NCBI RefSeq assembly: GCF_024586455.1
Contig: NW_026089623.1
Coordinates: 14,096,784 to 14,160,783 of the forward strand
Length of the DNA stretch: 64,000 nt
Direction of reading: 5' to 3'
DNA from: Bactrocera neohumeralis
Lineage: Eukaryota > Arthropoda > Insecta > Diptera > Tephritidae
Positions 10,491-21,711 of this stretch are shown here, piece by piece. Position 1 is the stretch's first letter, and every line of letters begins with the position of its first letter. A program made the position numbers and the translations under genes. Under the pieces are notes generated by a model, which worked only from the letters and a program-made list of their open reading frames with translations, had not been told where the DNA came from and did not search any database.

Positions 10491-10772
10491 GCGGAAGCTT
10501 TTATTCGAATCAAAATGGTAATCTTAATCTGTACCAACTTCTTAAATAAAGAGCAGAATGAGTCCACTTAGTTCTTCCATCCGTCGAGAAGAGATTACTC
10601 ATTTTGCCAGTCCACTTTTCATGGGTCATTTGGAGCAGAGTGGTGTTTGGCTACTTGACCAATTATTAGGTGTAGCTTGAGTTCCAGCAAGACTTTTACG
10701 TCATAAAGACACGGAAGCGAGTTGTGGTAGCTTCAATAGCTAATAAAGACATCTGCGATAAACAGCCACCGT
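10491..10772. other. Divergent stretch between repeat copy and gypsy remnant
   Basis: The corresponding interval in the first copy (8526-9050) is longer and only patchily similar (for example GAAGCGAGTTGTGGTAG against GTAAGCGAGTTGGTGGTAG). No gene is visible. It may be poorly resolved contig-end sequence or real divergence. Confidence 0.5.
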
Positions 10773-11528
10773 TCTTACCGGTGATGGTGGTACCAGAACA
10801 ATGGAAGAAGAAATAAGCAGCAGGCGGTTCATACCGGCAAGGCCATTTATATGATTAAAAGTATTTATTTTATATTCTAAATATTGCAGCAAAAGGAGAT
10901 AGAGTTGTTAAAAATTGCGTTGATCTGTACCATCAGAAACTCAGGTAAGAAAGAAGGTTTCCTCTCACCAATAGACAAAGAAGATAGAACGTTACAAACT
11001 TATCACATAGACCATGTTGAACCACTTGAGGTTACTAATAAGAGATACAAACATTTATTCTCCAAGTTTGTCGTCCGCTGTATTCTGACAAATGCACTTA
11101 TGATGCAGTTGGCAGATTAACAAAATAATCGGTAGTGTTTGGAAATCCTAAGAGATTAATAACATAACCAGAATATCTGCTTTCGCATCAACCATTTTCC
11201 ACATACATATATAGTTAAGCTATACAATGGTGTTCCTGCTTATTGGAATAAATATGTTGAAAGAATTCAAAGAATCATTAATAACACACCAGCAAGAAGT
11301 ACTAATATATACCTTTCAAAATGCTTACTAATTTGGAAATGCGGCAATGTGAAAACGTAGAAATTAAAAGTTTACTTGAATATTGTATAATGAAAGAATT
11401 ATACGACGAACGCCATGACATTCGAAAATTGGCTGAAGAGAATATTTGTAAGATACAAGAGAAAATAAGCAAAAGTTTAATTCAAAATGTACAGCGATTG
11501 CACACACAGTTGAGTCAGGGAAGGTAAG
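10773..11528 (+). pseudogene. Ty3/gypsy pol (integrase C-terminal) remnant, copy after the gap
   Basis: Bases 10773-11312 repeat 9051-9589. The copy then continues with a coding stretch (11321-11527) reading NLEMRQCENVEIKSLLEY, then ERHDIRKLAEENICKIQEK, which resembles the region after the integrase core of gypsy-type Pol proteins, where a helical segment rich in charged residues precedes the chromatin-binding tail. No LTRs were recognised around it. It is a decayed fragment with lost internal segments and no plausible activity. Confidence 0.7.
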
Positions 11529-11749
11529 TTAATTACTTAAGAAAACTTTAATGAATTTATTATTCACTTAAATTGTTTTATCAACAAACCAATTATTTTG
11601 TAATACATACATACATACATATATGTTTAGTGAAGAGTTCTTAAACGCGAGTAGAGCAACTGTAGCTACCGACAACATCGCGAATTTTGAACTTACAGTC
11701 GCAAGCCATTTGAGCTTTAATTGCATATATGTACATACATACATATATG
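11529..11749. other. Non-coding spacer with TACATA microsatellite
   Basis: Two ATACATACATACATATATG-type tracts occur here (about 11602-11625 and 11726-11748). The second abuts the broken left end of the maT element exactly. No coding region is supported. Confidence 0.5.
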
Positions 11750-13038
11750 ACCTATTCAAACGACTATAATTTTTAGTTTGATAATATTTTTATTGATTCC
11801 AATGACAAAAATGTATGAAAATAATCAAAAATTTAGAATCCATTCACTTTAGCTCGATATGGCCACCTTTTGCCTTGACTATGGCCCTCAAACGGTCAAA
11901 AAACGAGTTGCATGCTGCACGAATGTGAGCTTGTGGTATTTTGGCCCATTCACGTACAATCGCTTTCTTGAGCGCATCCATACTGGTGTATTTTTTAGTC
12001 CGCACCTTGCTCTCTAAAATGGACCAGATGGAAAAGTCCATCGGATTTGCGTCTGGTGAATTCGAAAGCCATTGTGTCGACGAAATGAAGCGTGGAACAT
12101 GATTTTTTAACCACTCTTGGTTAATTCTCGCTTTATGTGACGGCGCCGAGTCTTGTTGGAACGTCCATTCTTTCCGGCCGAAGTGTTTACGTGCCCACGG
12201 CTCTAAAGCACCTTCCAAAATATTTTCACGATAATAAGTCGCATTTACTTTGACACCAGGCTCGATGAAAACGACTGGAGAGCGCCCATCAGCGGTCACG
12301 GCAGCCCATACCATCACTTGCGATGGGAAATTACTTCGGGTGGCCATTCGTAGGCTTAAATTCTCGTACGTGCGTTCGGTCAAGTAAACACGGTCATTTT
12401 GAGAGTTTATGAATTGCTCAATAGGGAAATTCTTCTCATCAGAAAACACAATGTTCGGAAATTCGCCACGTTCGTGCAAGTGTAACAACTCCTTCGCTCT
12501 TTCGAGTCTAACTTTTTTTTGCTGCGGTGTAAGATTGTGTCCTTTTTGGAACTTGTAAGGCTTGACCTTTAGCTCATTTTTCAACAGTCGTTGCATTGAA
12601 CTTTGCGAAATTTTCAGCTCTTTAGCCATTTGATTGCCACTTCGACGTGGATTTCGTTCAAGTCGAGCCTTCACTTTTCGAATCATCTCAGGTGATGTTG
12701 CTGTTTTCTTATGACCACCTCCATGGCGTTTTGCGATGCTGCCAGTATCATTGTAACGATTTATAGTGCGATACACAAACATTTTGTTCACTTCGAGATG
12801 TTTTAGCTGACGAACAATTGCTGCTTGTGATTTTCCAGCCAAATATAAAGCAATCACACTATTACGTTTAAATTCCATCACGTATAACTTTTTTTTCACA
12901 CGACACAGACTAAAATGTTTTTGTACGCTTGTAAACAATGGAATGATTTGTTATTGGTGTAAATTTAAGCGCGCTGTCATTAATAGTGTGGTAGTTATAG
13001 CAGTTTGAATTTGGTAACACTTCGAGTGGGTAACCCTG
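11750..13038 (-). mobile_element. maT-type (DD37D) mariner-like element, one end truncated
   Basis: The right end is intact: it finishes GGTAACACTTCGAGTGGG then TAACCCTG, followed by a TA target dinucleotide at 13039-13040. The same end in inverse (CAGGGTTACC..AAGTGTTACCAAATTCAAAC) opens the second copy at 21498. The left end begins ACCTATTCAAACGAC and lacks the outer 24 bp or so expected from the inverted repeat, replaced by a TACATA microsatellite. The element therefore has an open transposase but only one complete terminal repeat. Confidence 0.85.
11844..12878 (-). CDS. maT/DD37D mariner-like transposase, open reading frame intact
   Basis: The ORF has 344 codons from the ATG at 12878, which gives MEFKRNSVIALYLAGKSQAA and fits the usual start; the frame opens 20 codons upstream at 12938, but that extension looks like leader sequence. 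The N-terminal half holds two helix-turn-helix DNA-binding units (about residues 1-110). The catalytic triad is the Asp of FSDEKNF, the Asp of FQQDSAPSHKA and the Asp of SPDANPMDFSIW, with 37 residues between the second and third. That is the DD37D spacing of the maT clade of IS630/Tc1/mariner. The enzyme cuts and pastes DNA at TA sites. No stop or frameshift is seen, so it is the best-preserved protein in the window. Loss of one terminal repeat should make this copy immobile, but it could act on other copies if transcribed. Confidence 0.9.
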   Translation of the reverse strand: MEFKRNSVIALYLAGKSQAAIVRQLKHLEVNKMFVYRTINRYNDTGSIAKRHGGGHKKTATSPEMIRKVKARLERNPRRSGNQMAKELKISQSSMQRLLKNELKVKPYKFQKGHNLTPQQKKVRLERAKELLHLHERGEFPNIVFSDEKNFPIEQFINSQNDRVYLTERTYENLSLRMATRSNFPSQVMVWAAVTADGRSPVVFIEPGVKVNATYYRENILEGALEPWARKHFGRKEWTFQQDSAPSHKARINQEWLKNHVPRFISSTQWLSNSPDANPMDFSIWSILESKVRTKKYTSMDALKKAIVREWAKIPQAHIRAACNSFFDRLRAIVKAKGGHIELK

Positions 13039-13680
13039 TAATTAATATAAATTAGCGATCATTAATAAATTAGTCTTTGATATATTTATGCATGAATTAC
13101 ATACTTTCTGTATTAAATAATATGTTTAAGTTAAAAAATTTAAAAGTAAAATTTTGAATTCATGATTACTAGCAATCACCAATCACTGTAAATTATAATG
13201 ATATTATATTGGTATTTAAAACATACAGTTAACAATTAAAAAACATAATAATATCTTAATAAATAATTGAAAATATACACTATTACAAATAAAGTAAGCA
13301 AATGCATATATTTGTTGATAATAATTACCGTAAATGTAATTATTGTATCGCGTTGCTAATTGAAAATTTAAGTAAAAATTACTAAACCAGTAATTATCAT
13401 TTATGATTAGATGATTACATGGTTAAAGTTTACCTCCTAAATGTTTATGATTTCGGCAATTATTGTAGTACTTAAATATCTTAAACTAAATTTATTTACT
13501 TAGTAAATGTAATCATAATATTTTATTGATAATCTTGAAATGAGAGATAAGAATTATTAAAATTGTGATTACATCATTACCAAACCCAGCTCAGCTTAAA
13601 TGTAACGAACTTGTGAAACATAGTTTGGTAGCTTATAAATTAAAAATGCTTGAATTATCAAAGAAAAATTTTTTACTCAA
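13039..13680. other. AT-rich non-coding DNA
   Basis: This is more than 75 percent A+T with no supportable ORF. Short recurring phrases such as CCCAGCTCAGCTTAAAT (about 13583 and 14002) and CGAACTTGTGAAACA (about 13607 and 15807) show old duplications. Nothing else was recognised. Confidence 0.5.
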
Positions 13681-13689
13681 CGACTGGTA

Positions 13690-16600
13690 AATTTGTTATT
13701 AAAAAAATCATGCAACTGACTACGAAAAGTTGCTAATAGTTGGTAACTAGTTCAACTTTTGTCCGTTAGTTTTATATTTTTTTTTATAGATAAACTTTCA
13801 TGCAACTGGTCCGAAAAATACTAGTTGGTAACTGGTTAAACTTTTGTCTGAATATTTTTTCTTTATATAAAAATTTTTGCATTTAAAGATCGTTTTGAAC
13901 AGGAAATTTTATTTATTACAAAAAGAAGGGCAATCGACTAAACCTCTTGCTATATATCGGTTGATAAGAATTAACCTACATTAATTGGAATTTAATTATA
14001 ATGCCCAGCTCAGCTTAAATTAAGCTAGTCAAACAAGTACCTGACAAATAATTAACGCTTGTTATCATTTTGTATAGCTATATATTGGACCTTAAATGTC
14101 AAAATGTTTTACCATTAACATTTACCAAAATGTGATCTAAGAAACAGAGAGGTTGCTATAACAAACCGAGGAACTTCAAGAAGTTGGGGAGTTTGCTAAA
14201 GATATCAAGCGTTTTGGTGGGAATAAAATATTTTGTTTTTAATTCATAGATATATGTAAGAATTTGCATTTATCACCTACTGGTGTTGTTAAGCTTTTAG
14301 TCCTTTTAAGTAATTATCTGTTTAAACTCAAATTTTCACATATGCTTTAACTTTTGCACTAATAAATTGTAGAAATTTATTGAATACATGTATAAAGTCA
14401 ATTAGTCAAGCAAAATGAGAAAATAACTTAAATTCTCCATATATGGTAATACAAAAATCCGATGTTGTTTATTTGATTTGGAGACATGCAGGCCTTTTCG
14501 AGGGATTAAAACAGCAAATGAAAATAAAACAAATAAATAAGTAAAAAAAGTTTTGCAGGTCAAAAGCAAATGGTAAGCTGCGAGACGTGGTAAGTAAAAA
14601 CAGACTAAAATAAAAGAAAATTTGTTGGAACGATGAAAGCAATGAAAATAATAGGGGACATTACAGCAACAACAGTGAAGGAAAAAGAAAAAAACATAAA
14701 AAATATATATAGAGTAAAAAAAATAAGTGTAAGCAATAGTATACATACATATACATATGAAATATGCGTGTGTATACGCAATCGAGTAAATATATGTACA
14801 TATATGCGTGTGTATGGGAAAAAAATTCAACACTTTCAGAGTTTTTCCCGGAAACTCTTGCAGGCTTTTGTTTTCACATATTTATTGTTGTTATTTTTGT
14901 TGTGCAATAATATCAGAAAGCCGAAACTGCAAAGTCATTTAAGAGTTGATTTTAAAATTTTTTAATCCGCTTGTATGTCAATTTACCCACACTCTAGCAA
15001 CATGCAAACGCGCAGCTAGTCAGACAGTCAGTCAGTCACTGAGTCAAATTGCAGCTTTTTGTCTGTATTGCTTCAATGCCGCTTTATTTATTTAGTATGT
15101 AAATATGCACAAACCATGCGAAAACGAATATACATATGTATATATGTGCATATGTACAAGTATACAAACATATTTATTTACTCCTATGAAGGCTTCTTTG
15201 GAAATATTCAAATGGTTGGAAGAGCTGACTCCGTCATGACATCAATTTGATTCAGCCTACAGCAGTGAAATTGTATACAAATACATATGAATATTTATAT
15301 ATATAGCATATATCTACATACATACCACACACATACATATATTACACCTTGGTGTACTTTTTGCTCGCTTGCGCCATTGTCTTCTGCTTTCCCTCTTCAT
15401 ATTTTGTTTAATTTGCACTACTGCAGTCTGTTTGCAATACCAATAACAACAGTTCTTTCTGTAGTATACCGTTACTTGTCTGGGTCCCAGTCGACGCACA
15501 TTTCCATCATACATGCCTTTACACATTTAGTTACCTGCAGCCGAAAAGTGACAAATGTGTTGGTGTCAATATTATTAAAAGCGGATTTAAAAATCACTCA
15601 TACGCCAGGGTGTGTCTACGAAGATGTGTGGGCTGGTAGAGTGCAAGGTCTATAAAGTGAAATTGCTTACAAATAAGAGTGGAAAATCTATAACTGCATT
15701 TTACATCTGTATAGACATCAGTGCATCTTTAATTTTTTTTTATAAGAAAAGTGGGAAACTTAAGTTATCTTAAATGTACTGGGGACTCTTACAAAAAAAG
15801 TTTTTCGAACTTGTGAAACACATTTGGGATGTCCATTAAATTGTAAATATATGGACAATTACAGAAATTTTTATTTTTTGTATTACTTTGAAATTAAAAC
15901 AATTTGCTACAACTGCTCGAAAAGTACTAGTTCGTAACTAGTTAAAATTTTTGTTTGTTTGCATATTTTTTCTTAACTATAACAAACACCTTGCATATAT
16001 GATATTTTATAACAGGAAAATTTATTTTTTATTTTAAAAAATTCATTCAGCAGCCTCGAAAAATACTAGTTGAACACTGGTTATAGTTTTACCCGTTATT
16101 TTTATATATCTGTTTTAAAAACTATTTTATAAATACAAGAATACTTTGGAAAGAAAATTAAATTCTTATTTCTAAGAAATTTTTGCAACTGTTCCGTAAA
16201 AGAAAAATTAGTAGGTAAATAGTTACACTTCATTCGGTATTTCGTAAAATAAAATTAAATATTTATGCATAAAAGGATAATCACTTTTCAAAAGAAACTT
16301 AAGTTTTATATATATTGATTTCTTGCAACTGCACCGAAAAGTACTAGCTCATTTTTAATATTCTTGTTTTAATAAAACACTAATTTATTTAATGTTGATC
16401 ACAAAATTTTATTTTTTATTTGAGAAAAATATCATGCAACTGCTTCGTGAACGCAAGTACTATTATAACGTTATGTTTATATCCACTTTTTTATTTATTT
16501 TGTTTAAAATAAAACACAATATAAATAATTTTGATCCATTAAATTTTTTTATCAAAACAAGTTTCATTCATGTACCCAAACATTGAACTAATTGTACTTT

Positions 16601-18750
16601 CTTCCAATTTTTGTATATTTTTTTAAGAAAAATTTATGTAACTATTTAAAAAAATGCTTAACTGTTCCTTAAAATACTAGTTCGTAACTAGTTATAGTGA
16701 TGGTCCTGATTAATTTAGGTTTTCTGGATAATTCATAGTTAGAACTGGTTTCAACGATTAGGTGGACCAGTGGTCAAATTGTTAAAGAAAAATGACAACC
16801 AAACTCTTGTCTAGGATACGGAATAGAAGACGAACCATTTTGGTGATAAAAACGATAAGCTTATCCTCAAATGATATGTAACTAACCAAATTGTTTGCGG
16901 ACTATGCCATATTGACCTACAATAGATTAGGAAGCCTGCAGAGTCCTCGCTTAAAGCCTTTCCGAATGCATTTTTCTTATTTCATGACACAAAAATTTAT
17001 ATTGTTCACTTTTGAGAATCCACTCTGCAACGCACCTTTAAAAGGGTCACTAGAAAAACATTGCCTCTCAAATTCTTTTACATTTTCTTAAATTTTTTTT
17101 TTTGTTTGATAGAAACAAAAATTTCCCGCATTCGATGAAGCTGCCGTTCTCTGGCTTTGGGCAACTCGGATGCTTTTGTACGGTCTAAAATCCAGTCATT
17201 GTAGGCCCAAGGAGTTTGGGATTCAATATGTGTGTGAATTAGATAGTGGGTATATTTACAGTTACTAAAAATTCAACTGGCTGGTAACCCTCAACACTCA
17301 CTTCCGATCCCATATCAAATTAATGCGCTCTCACATATTTAAAATTAATTTAAGTTCACATGTTGGCTCCGAGGACACACTCACACACACCCATGAGAAT
17401 ATATCCACACACACACATTCTCATACAATCAAGTGCATTGTACAACCAGCTCACTTTAAAGTATCGCCGTCGGGCGTATTGTATCGCTAAGTGACGGAGC
17501 GTGGCAAACAAGCAGGCTGTTCATATACGTGTGTGTGTATGTATGAGTGTGAGGGGTGTGGCTGTCAACATTTACGCCTCATCGCATGCGGCTTTTTGTT
17601 AAATGCCCTCAATGCCTGCATTCACAGTTGTTGCATTTGACTTGTTGTTGTCAGTGTTTTTGCTGTCGCCGGTGTTACGCATCAACGCCTACGCAATGCA
17701 GTGTTGGTAAATAACAACAAAGCGAAATGCTGGCTGCAATGAATGCAATTTGTCAGCAGCTTAATGTGGTGCAGCATGCAGGTGCATGGACTAACAATAT
17801 AAATATACACGTACATACATGTACACCATATACCTTGCAAATGGAAATCACCTATAACTACTGCTGTTTAAAAATTATTTTTGACAGTGCAAACTGGTCT
17901 AAAAGGAACAAGTTGACAACTAGTATTGGCACAAAATTTTGTTTTTCTTAATTTATGATTTTTGTTTAAAAACACTATTTAAGTATTTGTATTTTGTTTG
18001 GTCCAAAAAACACTAGTTGGTAACTAGTTATACTTTTACGTGTTATTTTTTATATTTTGTTTACAATAAAAATTTGTGCATGTAAGATTAATTTTAAACT
18101 AGTAAATGTTTTTTTTTTTTGCCTAAAAACCCCATTTAAGTATTTGTATTTCGTTTGAACCGAGTTGGTAACTAGTTATACTTTTATGTGTTATTTTTTA
18201 TAATTTAATATAACATATAAAATCAATTGTTAATTGGTAAGTTTTTATAAATTTTTGTTTTTCCTCAAAAGCTAGGAGAAGTCTTGATTTACTGTGTGTA
18301 CGCCACTCAAACTAACTTCGAGTAAGAAAATTTAAATTGTGTTATAATATGGTATAATTAATCGATATTTGTTTTAAAATGCTATAAAAAATATTTGTAC
18401 GTTGACTGCTCTGAACAGTACTAGTTGGTAACTAGTTATAATTTTATTGTTAGGTTTAAAATTTTAGTTTTACAAAAAATGTATGTCTACAGGAGTAGTT
18501 TTTAGCAGGAAAATGAAAAGAGTTTCGAAATTTTCGTTTTTCCCAACGGTCAAAAAATATTTTTTTGTTTGCTTTGTGTAAGCATGCAAGCTGCTAGTTG
18601 GTAACTAGTTCGACTAATTAAACTTAAAATTTAAGTTTATTGGTTTTTTTAAACATTATAAAAAAGTCTTTGTTTCTCGACTGGTCAGAAAAGCAATTAG
18701 TTGGTAACTAGTTAAAATCACCGATATTTTTATATTTCTTCTCAAAACAC
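13690..18750. repeat. Degenerate repeat array built on an ACTAGTT-GGT-AACTAGT hairpin
   Basis: At least a dozen degenerate units occur, for example near 13736, 13826, 15930, 16060, 16668, 18010, 18160, 18418, 18593 and 18698. Each typically reads TGCAACTGxTCCGAAAAGTA, then ACTAGTTGGTAACTAGTTA, then a T-rich stretch with GTTATTTTTTATATTTT and TTTTGCATTTAAGAT. The core is a palindrome with 7-bp arms and a 3-bp loop. Spacing is about 90-170 bp within clusters at 13.7-13.9, 15.9-16.7 and 17.9-18.75 kb, separated by unrelated AT-rich DNA with (TACATA) and (CA) tracts. No ORF in this interval resembles a protein apart from the candidate at 17078-17272. Old satellite or scattered MITE relics are both possible. 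Confidence 0.6.
17078..17272 (-). other. Candidate host exon (unidentified)
   Basis: The minus-strand frame is open for 64 codons between a TGA at 17273-17275 and a TAA at 17078-17080. The part at about 17115-17250 is balanced in composition, unlike the AT-rich surroundings, and reads ESQTPWAYNDWILDRTK followed by ASELPKARERQLHRMREIF, which looks like real protein: mixed charged and aromatic residues with no low complexity. I do not recognise the family. An acceptor-like AG lies upstream at about 17265, but no clear GTAAGT donor follows. It could be an exon of a gene extending outside the window, a retained fragment, or chance. Confidence 0.3.
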
Positions 18751-18759
18751 AAATTCAGA

Positions 18760-21490
18760 CATATAAGCTTAATTTTTAACGGGAAAAATTTAAAAAAGTG
18801 CTCGGTTTTCCTTAAACTTTAAATATTTTCAGTTGTTATAAATTCGATTTTTGCATTACAGATTTCTCTTGTACAAACAAAAGTGCGTAACTCATCTAAA
18901 TACGGTTATATACACTTACAAAAGCTTGCATTTGTAGGCATTTTATCAGTGTTGCAAAACCACACAACGGCCCAATTTTTCGACTGTTGAACAAGCCCAA
19001 CATGGTGCGCTTAAACAGAGATATCTAAGATATAAGTATATATGTATATCAATGGATTCACATAGTTGATATGCGCACATACTTGCATGTGTATATGTTA
19101 TACATTTAAGTGCCTATTGCACATGTCAAAGTAATTTCAGTTTCCTAAAGGGTACGAAAGTAGGCAACACTTCTTTTCCGCTTTTCACCAAACACATACA
19201 AGCAACTGAGTTGACATTGTTGTTTCATTTCACTTATGGCTGCATATATGTATGTGTGTATTCATGCTTGTATGTGTTAATGTACACATGCGGATGTTGC
19301 GGTAATTTCTGCCGTTCTGCAGTCTATAGAGTGTCAGGTATATTATGTGTTGACATGAAATGGCTTCCAGCTGCATTAATAAATCATTCAGCATGCACTT
19401 TGGGACTTATCGCTCATTTGCAAATGCATTTTCTCGCCATGCACGTCGACACACACTACGTATTTTTTGCATACAAAAACACTTCTGTACGGTAGAGACA
19501 TAGATAAATGCTGGCATAAACAAATAGTAGCATATTTAACAGACGTTCATATGTAGTTTTAGCCTAATTTGCATAAAGACTTGGCAAAAATCCTGTTATT
19601 TAAGCTATGCGCCATCATCGAAGTGCTGGCACAACGCCGCTCACAAATAAAAGTAACAAATAAAGCATTGTCGACTAATCCCTACATGCTTCAGGCTTAA
19701 CATATTTATGCAAGCAAGATTATGTAAATTTAAATTTACATTGCAAATTTTATATTGACAAATTGCAGAAAGTGTTTTTGTTTTGTAGGCGAATTTAGGT
19801 GAAAACCGGGAAGAGATTATGCAGTTCGAAATTAGTGTGAAATAAATTATTTGAAAATAGTGAACTGAATTGTCAGTTTATATGTATATGTGTATTTGTA
19901 ACACTTTAACTGTATTTAGATATTCATACATATATACTATTACATATAAGAAGAAACTATTTTAATATTTATAGGTAAAAACCTTTCTACGAATAAGGAA
20001 AGCACTATAAGAATTAGAAATTTTTAGCCTGAAGAAAATATAATGGCATATTTTCATTCATCAAAATTTGTATCTTTTCTTATGTACTATATCTAATTGC
20101 AAACAGTGCGTACCCATCAAACAAATCTAAATTATTTTTTTGTTTTTTTGCAAACTATTAATCATTATTATTAAAACCTCAAAACATTTTGGAAACTGCG
20201 CTTTAAATACGGGAAATTTAAAATAATAAATCGAGCGATTTGAAGTTTCGTATGACTCTATATATTTTTTTAGGTAAAAAGAAATACGATTTTTGATAAT
20301 AAGCCGATTAACATTTTAAGCCTCAACTGAACATTAGTGCTGCTAAATCAAAGTTTACAAGTTCTTCCTTTAAGATATTTGCTGCCAATTATGAACTTTG
20401 GTTTGTAATAAAAAAACTTCCCGTTAATCACTATATTGAATAAACTAGCTTGCCTACAGTTTACTAATATTTCCAAGATCCCAAAAATTAATTTTCAAAA
20501 ATCTTTAGTAGAACCACCATTTTGGTCAAAATAGTTATTTTGTTTCGATTTAACATTACTTTAACGAAATCCGTATTGGATTTTTTTTTTTTCAGAAGAT
20601 CCAGTTCAGAGATATATTGGTCAATGCAAAATGTCTGATAGCTCGGAGATCAGCTTGTTTATTTTGATCAAATATTTTTACCAAGTCTTAAAACATTTAA
20701 AATATTTTCAATATGTCGTCAAAATTTTTGGATCAATAATAATTACTTTTAGTAAGTTTGATTATTCGAATACTTGCATTATACTGCAAATTTCTTAAAC
20801 TTTCACATTCATAAAACCATACACGAAGAAAAAAGTTTTGGAAGTTACCGCACCATTTTTAGTGAATAAATGAACGTTTTAGTACTTAAAAGTCGAAGAT
20901 CTAAAGTATTAATGATAGCGATTTTTGACCCGGATCTTTTGTTAAAAGTAATTTCACACAAGTTTATTATGTAAATTTTTCTATAGCTCTTTTATCTTTT
21001 ACGAGATATATTATAATAAAAATTGCGAATTTCTTGGAAAAATTGGTTTTAGAGCCCCGTACTATCCCATCGGTGTGAGCTACGACTTTGTTGTACCGCA
21101 CTTTTATAGAGGAACAATTCCGGAGAAATATGCGTCTAAAGTCAAGGCGATGCTATAAAATACCTCTGTCTGTAGGAATTTAAAGACAAAATCACGATTG
21201 TAATGTATTTTTTATGGAAAATTTTTACATGCCTTGGACCAGTTCTTAATGTTAATATTAAGGGCTAAAATTTATGGGGGAATTTTTTTTTTTTTCATTT
21301 ATAGTTCAAAAAAAAAACACCGTAATCAAAAGGATATATTATGGGACTCACAATAAACTTGCTGGAATAATGAAAATCATTATAAGTAGTATGTAAGAGT
21401 CATGGTAGTATCAATGTCGCTTTTATCGCAATACTACATACCATGCATGCCATATACTAATAGAATGGTAAGATTCATTAAGGTACCTCC
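18760..21490. other. AT-rich non-coding DNA with microsatellites
   Basis: No gene is supported. Fly-type tracts occur (for example TATATGTATATC at about 19037 and GTATGTGTGTATTCATGC at about 19249), as do long T runs (about 20580 and 21283). Open frames here are short and compositionally random. Confidence 0.5.
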
Positions 21491-21497
21491 TTATATA

Positions 21498-21711
21498 CAG
21501 GGTTACCTCACTGAAGTGTTACCAAATTCAAACTGCATAACTACCACACTAAATGACAGCGCGCATAAATTTACACCAATAACAAATCATTCCATTGTTT
21601 ACAAGGCAAAACATTTAGTTCGCGTGTGAAAAAAAAGTACCGGGAATTTAAACGTAATAGTGTGATTGCTTTATATTTGGCTGGAAATCAATAAGCAGCA
21701 ATTGTTCAAAG
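21498..21711 (+). mobile_element. maT element copy 2, left piece
   Basis: It starts after a TA at 21496-21497 with CAGGGTTACCTCACTGAAGTG, the terminal repeat of the maT family, and runs through the leader and the first transposase codons (NSVIALYLAGNQ, with an early stop) to about 21711, where RTE sequence begins. It is homologous to the right end of the copy at 11750-13038. Confidence 0.8.

Noticed and set aside
14402..15655. Several frames of 60-140 codons rich in Tyr, Ile, His and Thr
   Set aside because: They are translations of TATACA/CATACA microsatellite DNA and are open by composition only.
19211..19495. Cys-rich 94-codon frame
   Set aside because: Its first part is TATG/TGTG microsatellite. 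No domain was recognised and there is no splice or start context.
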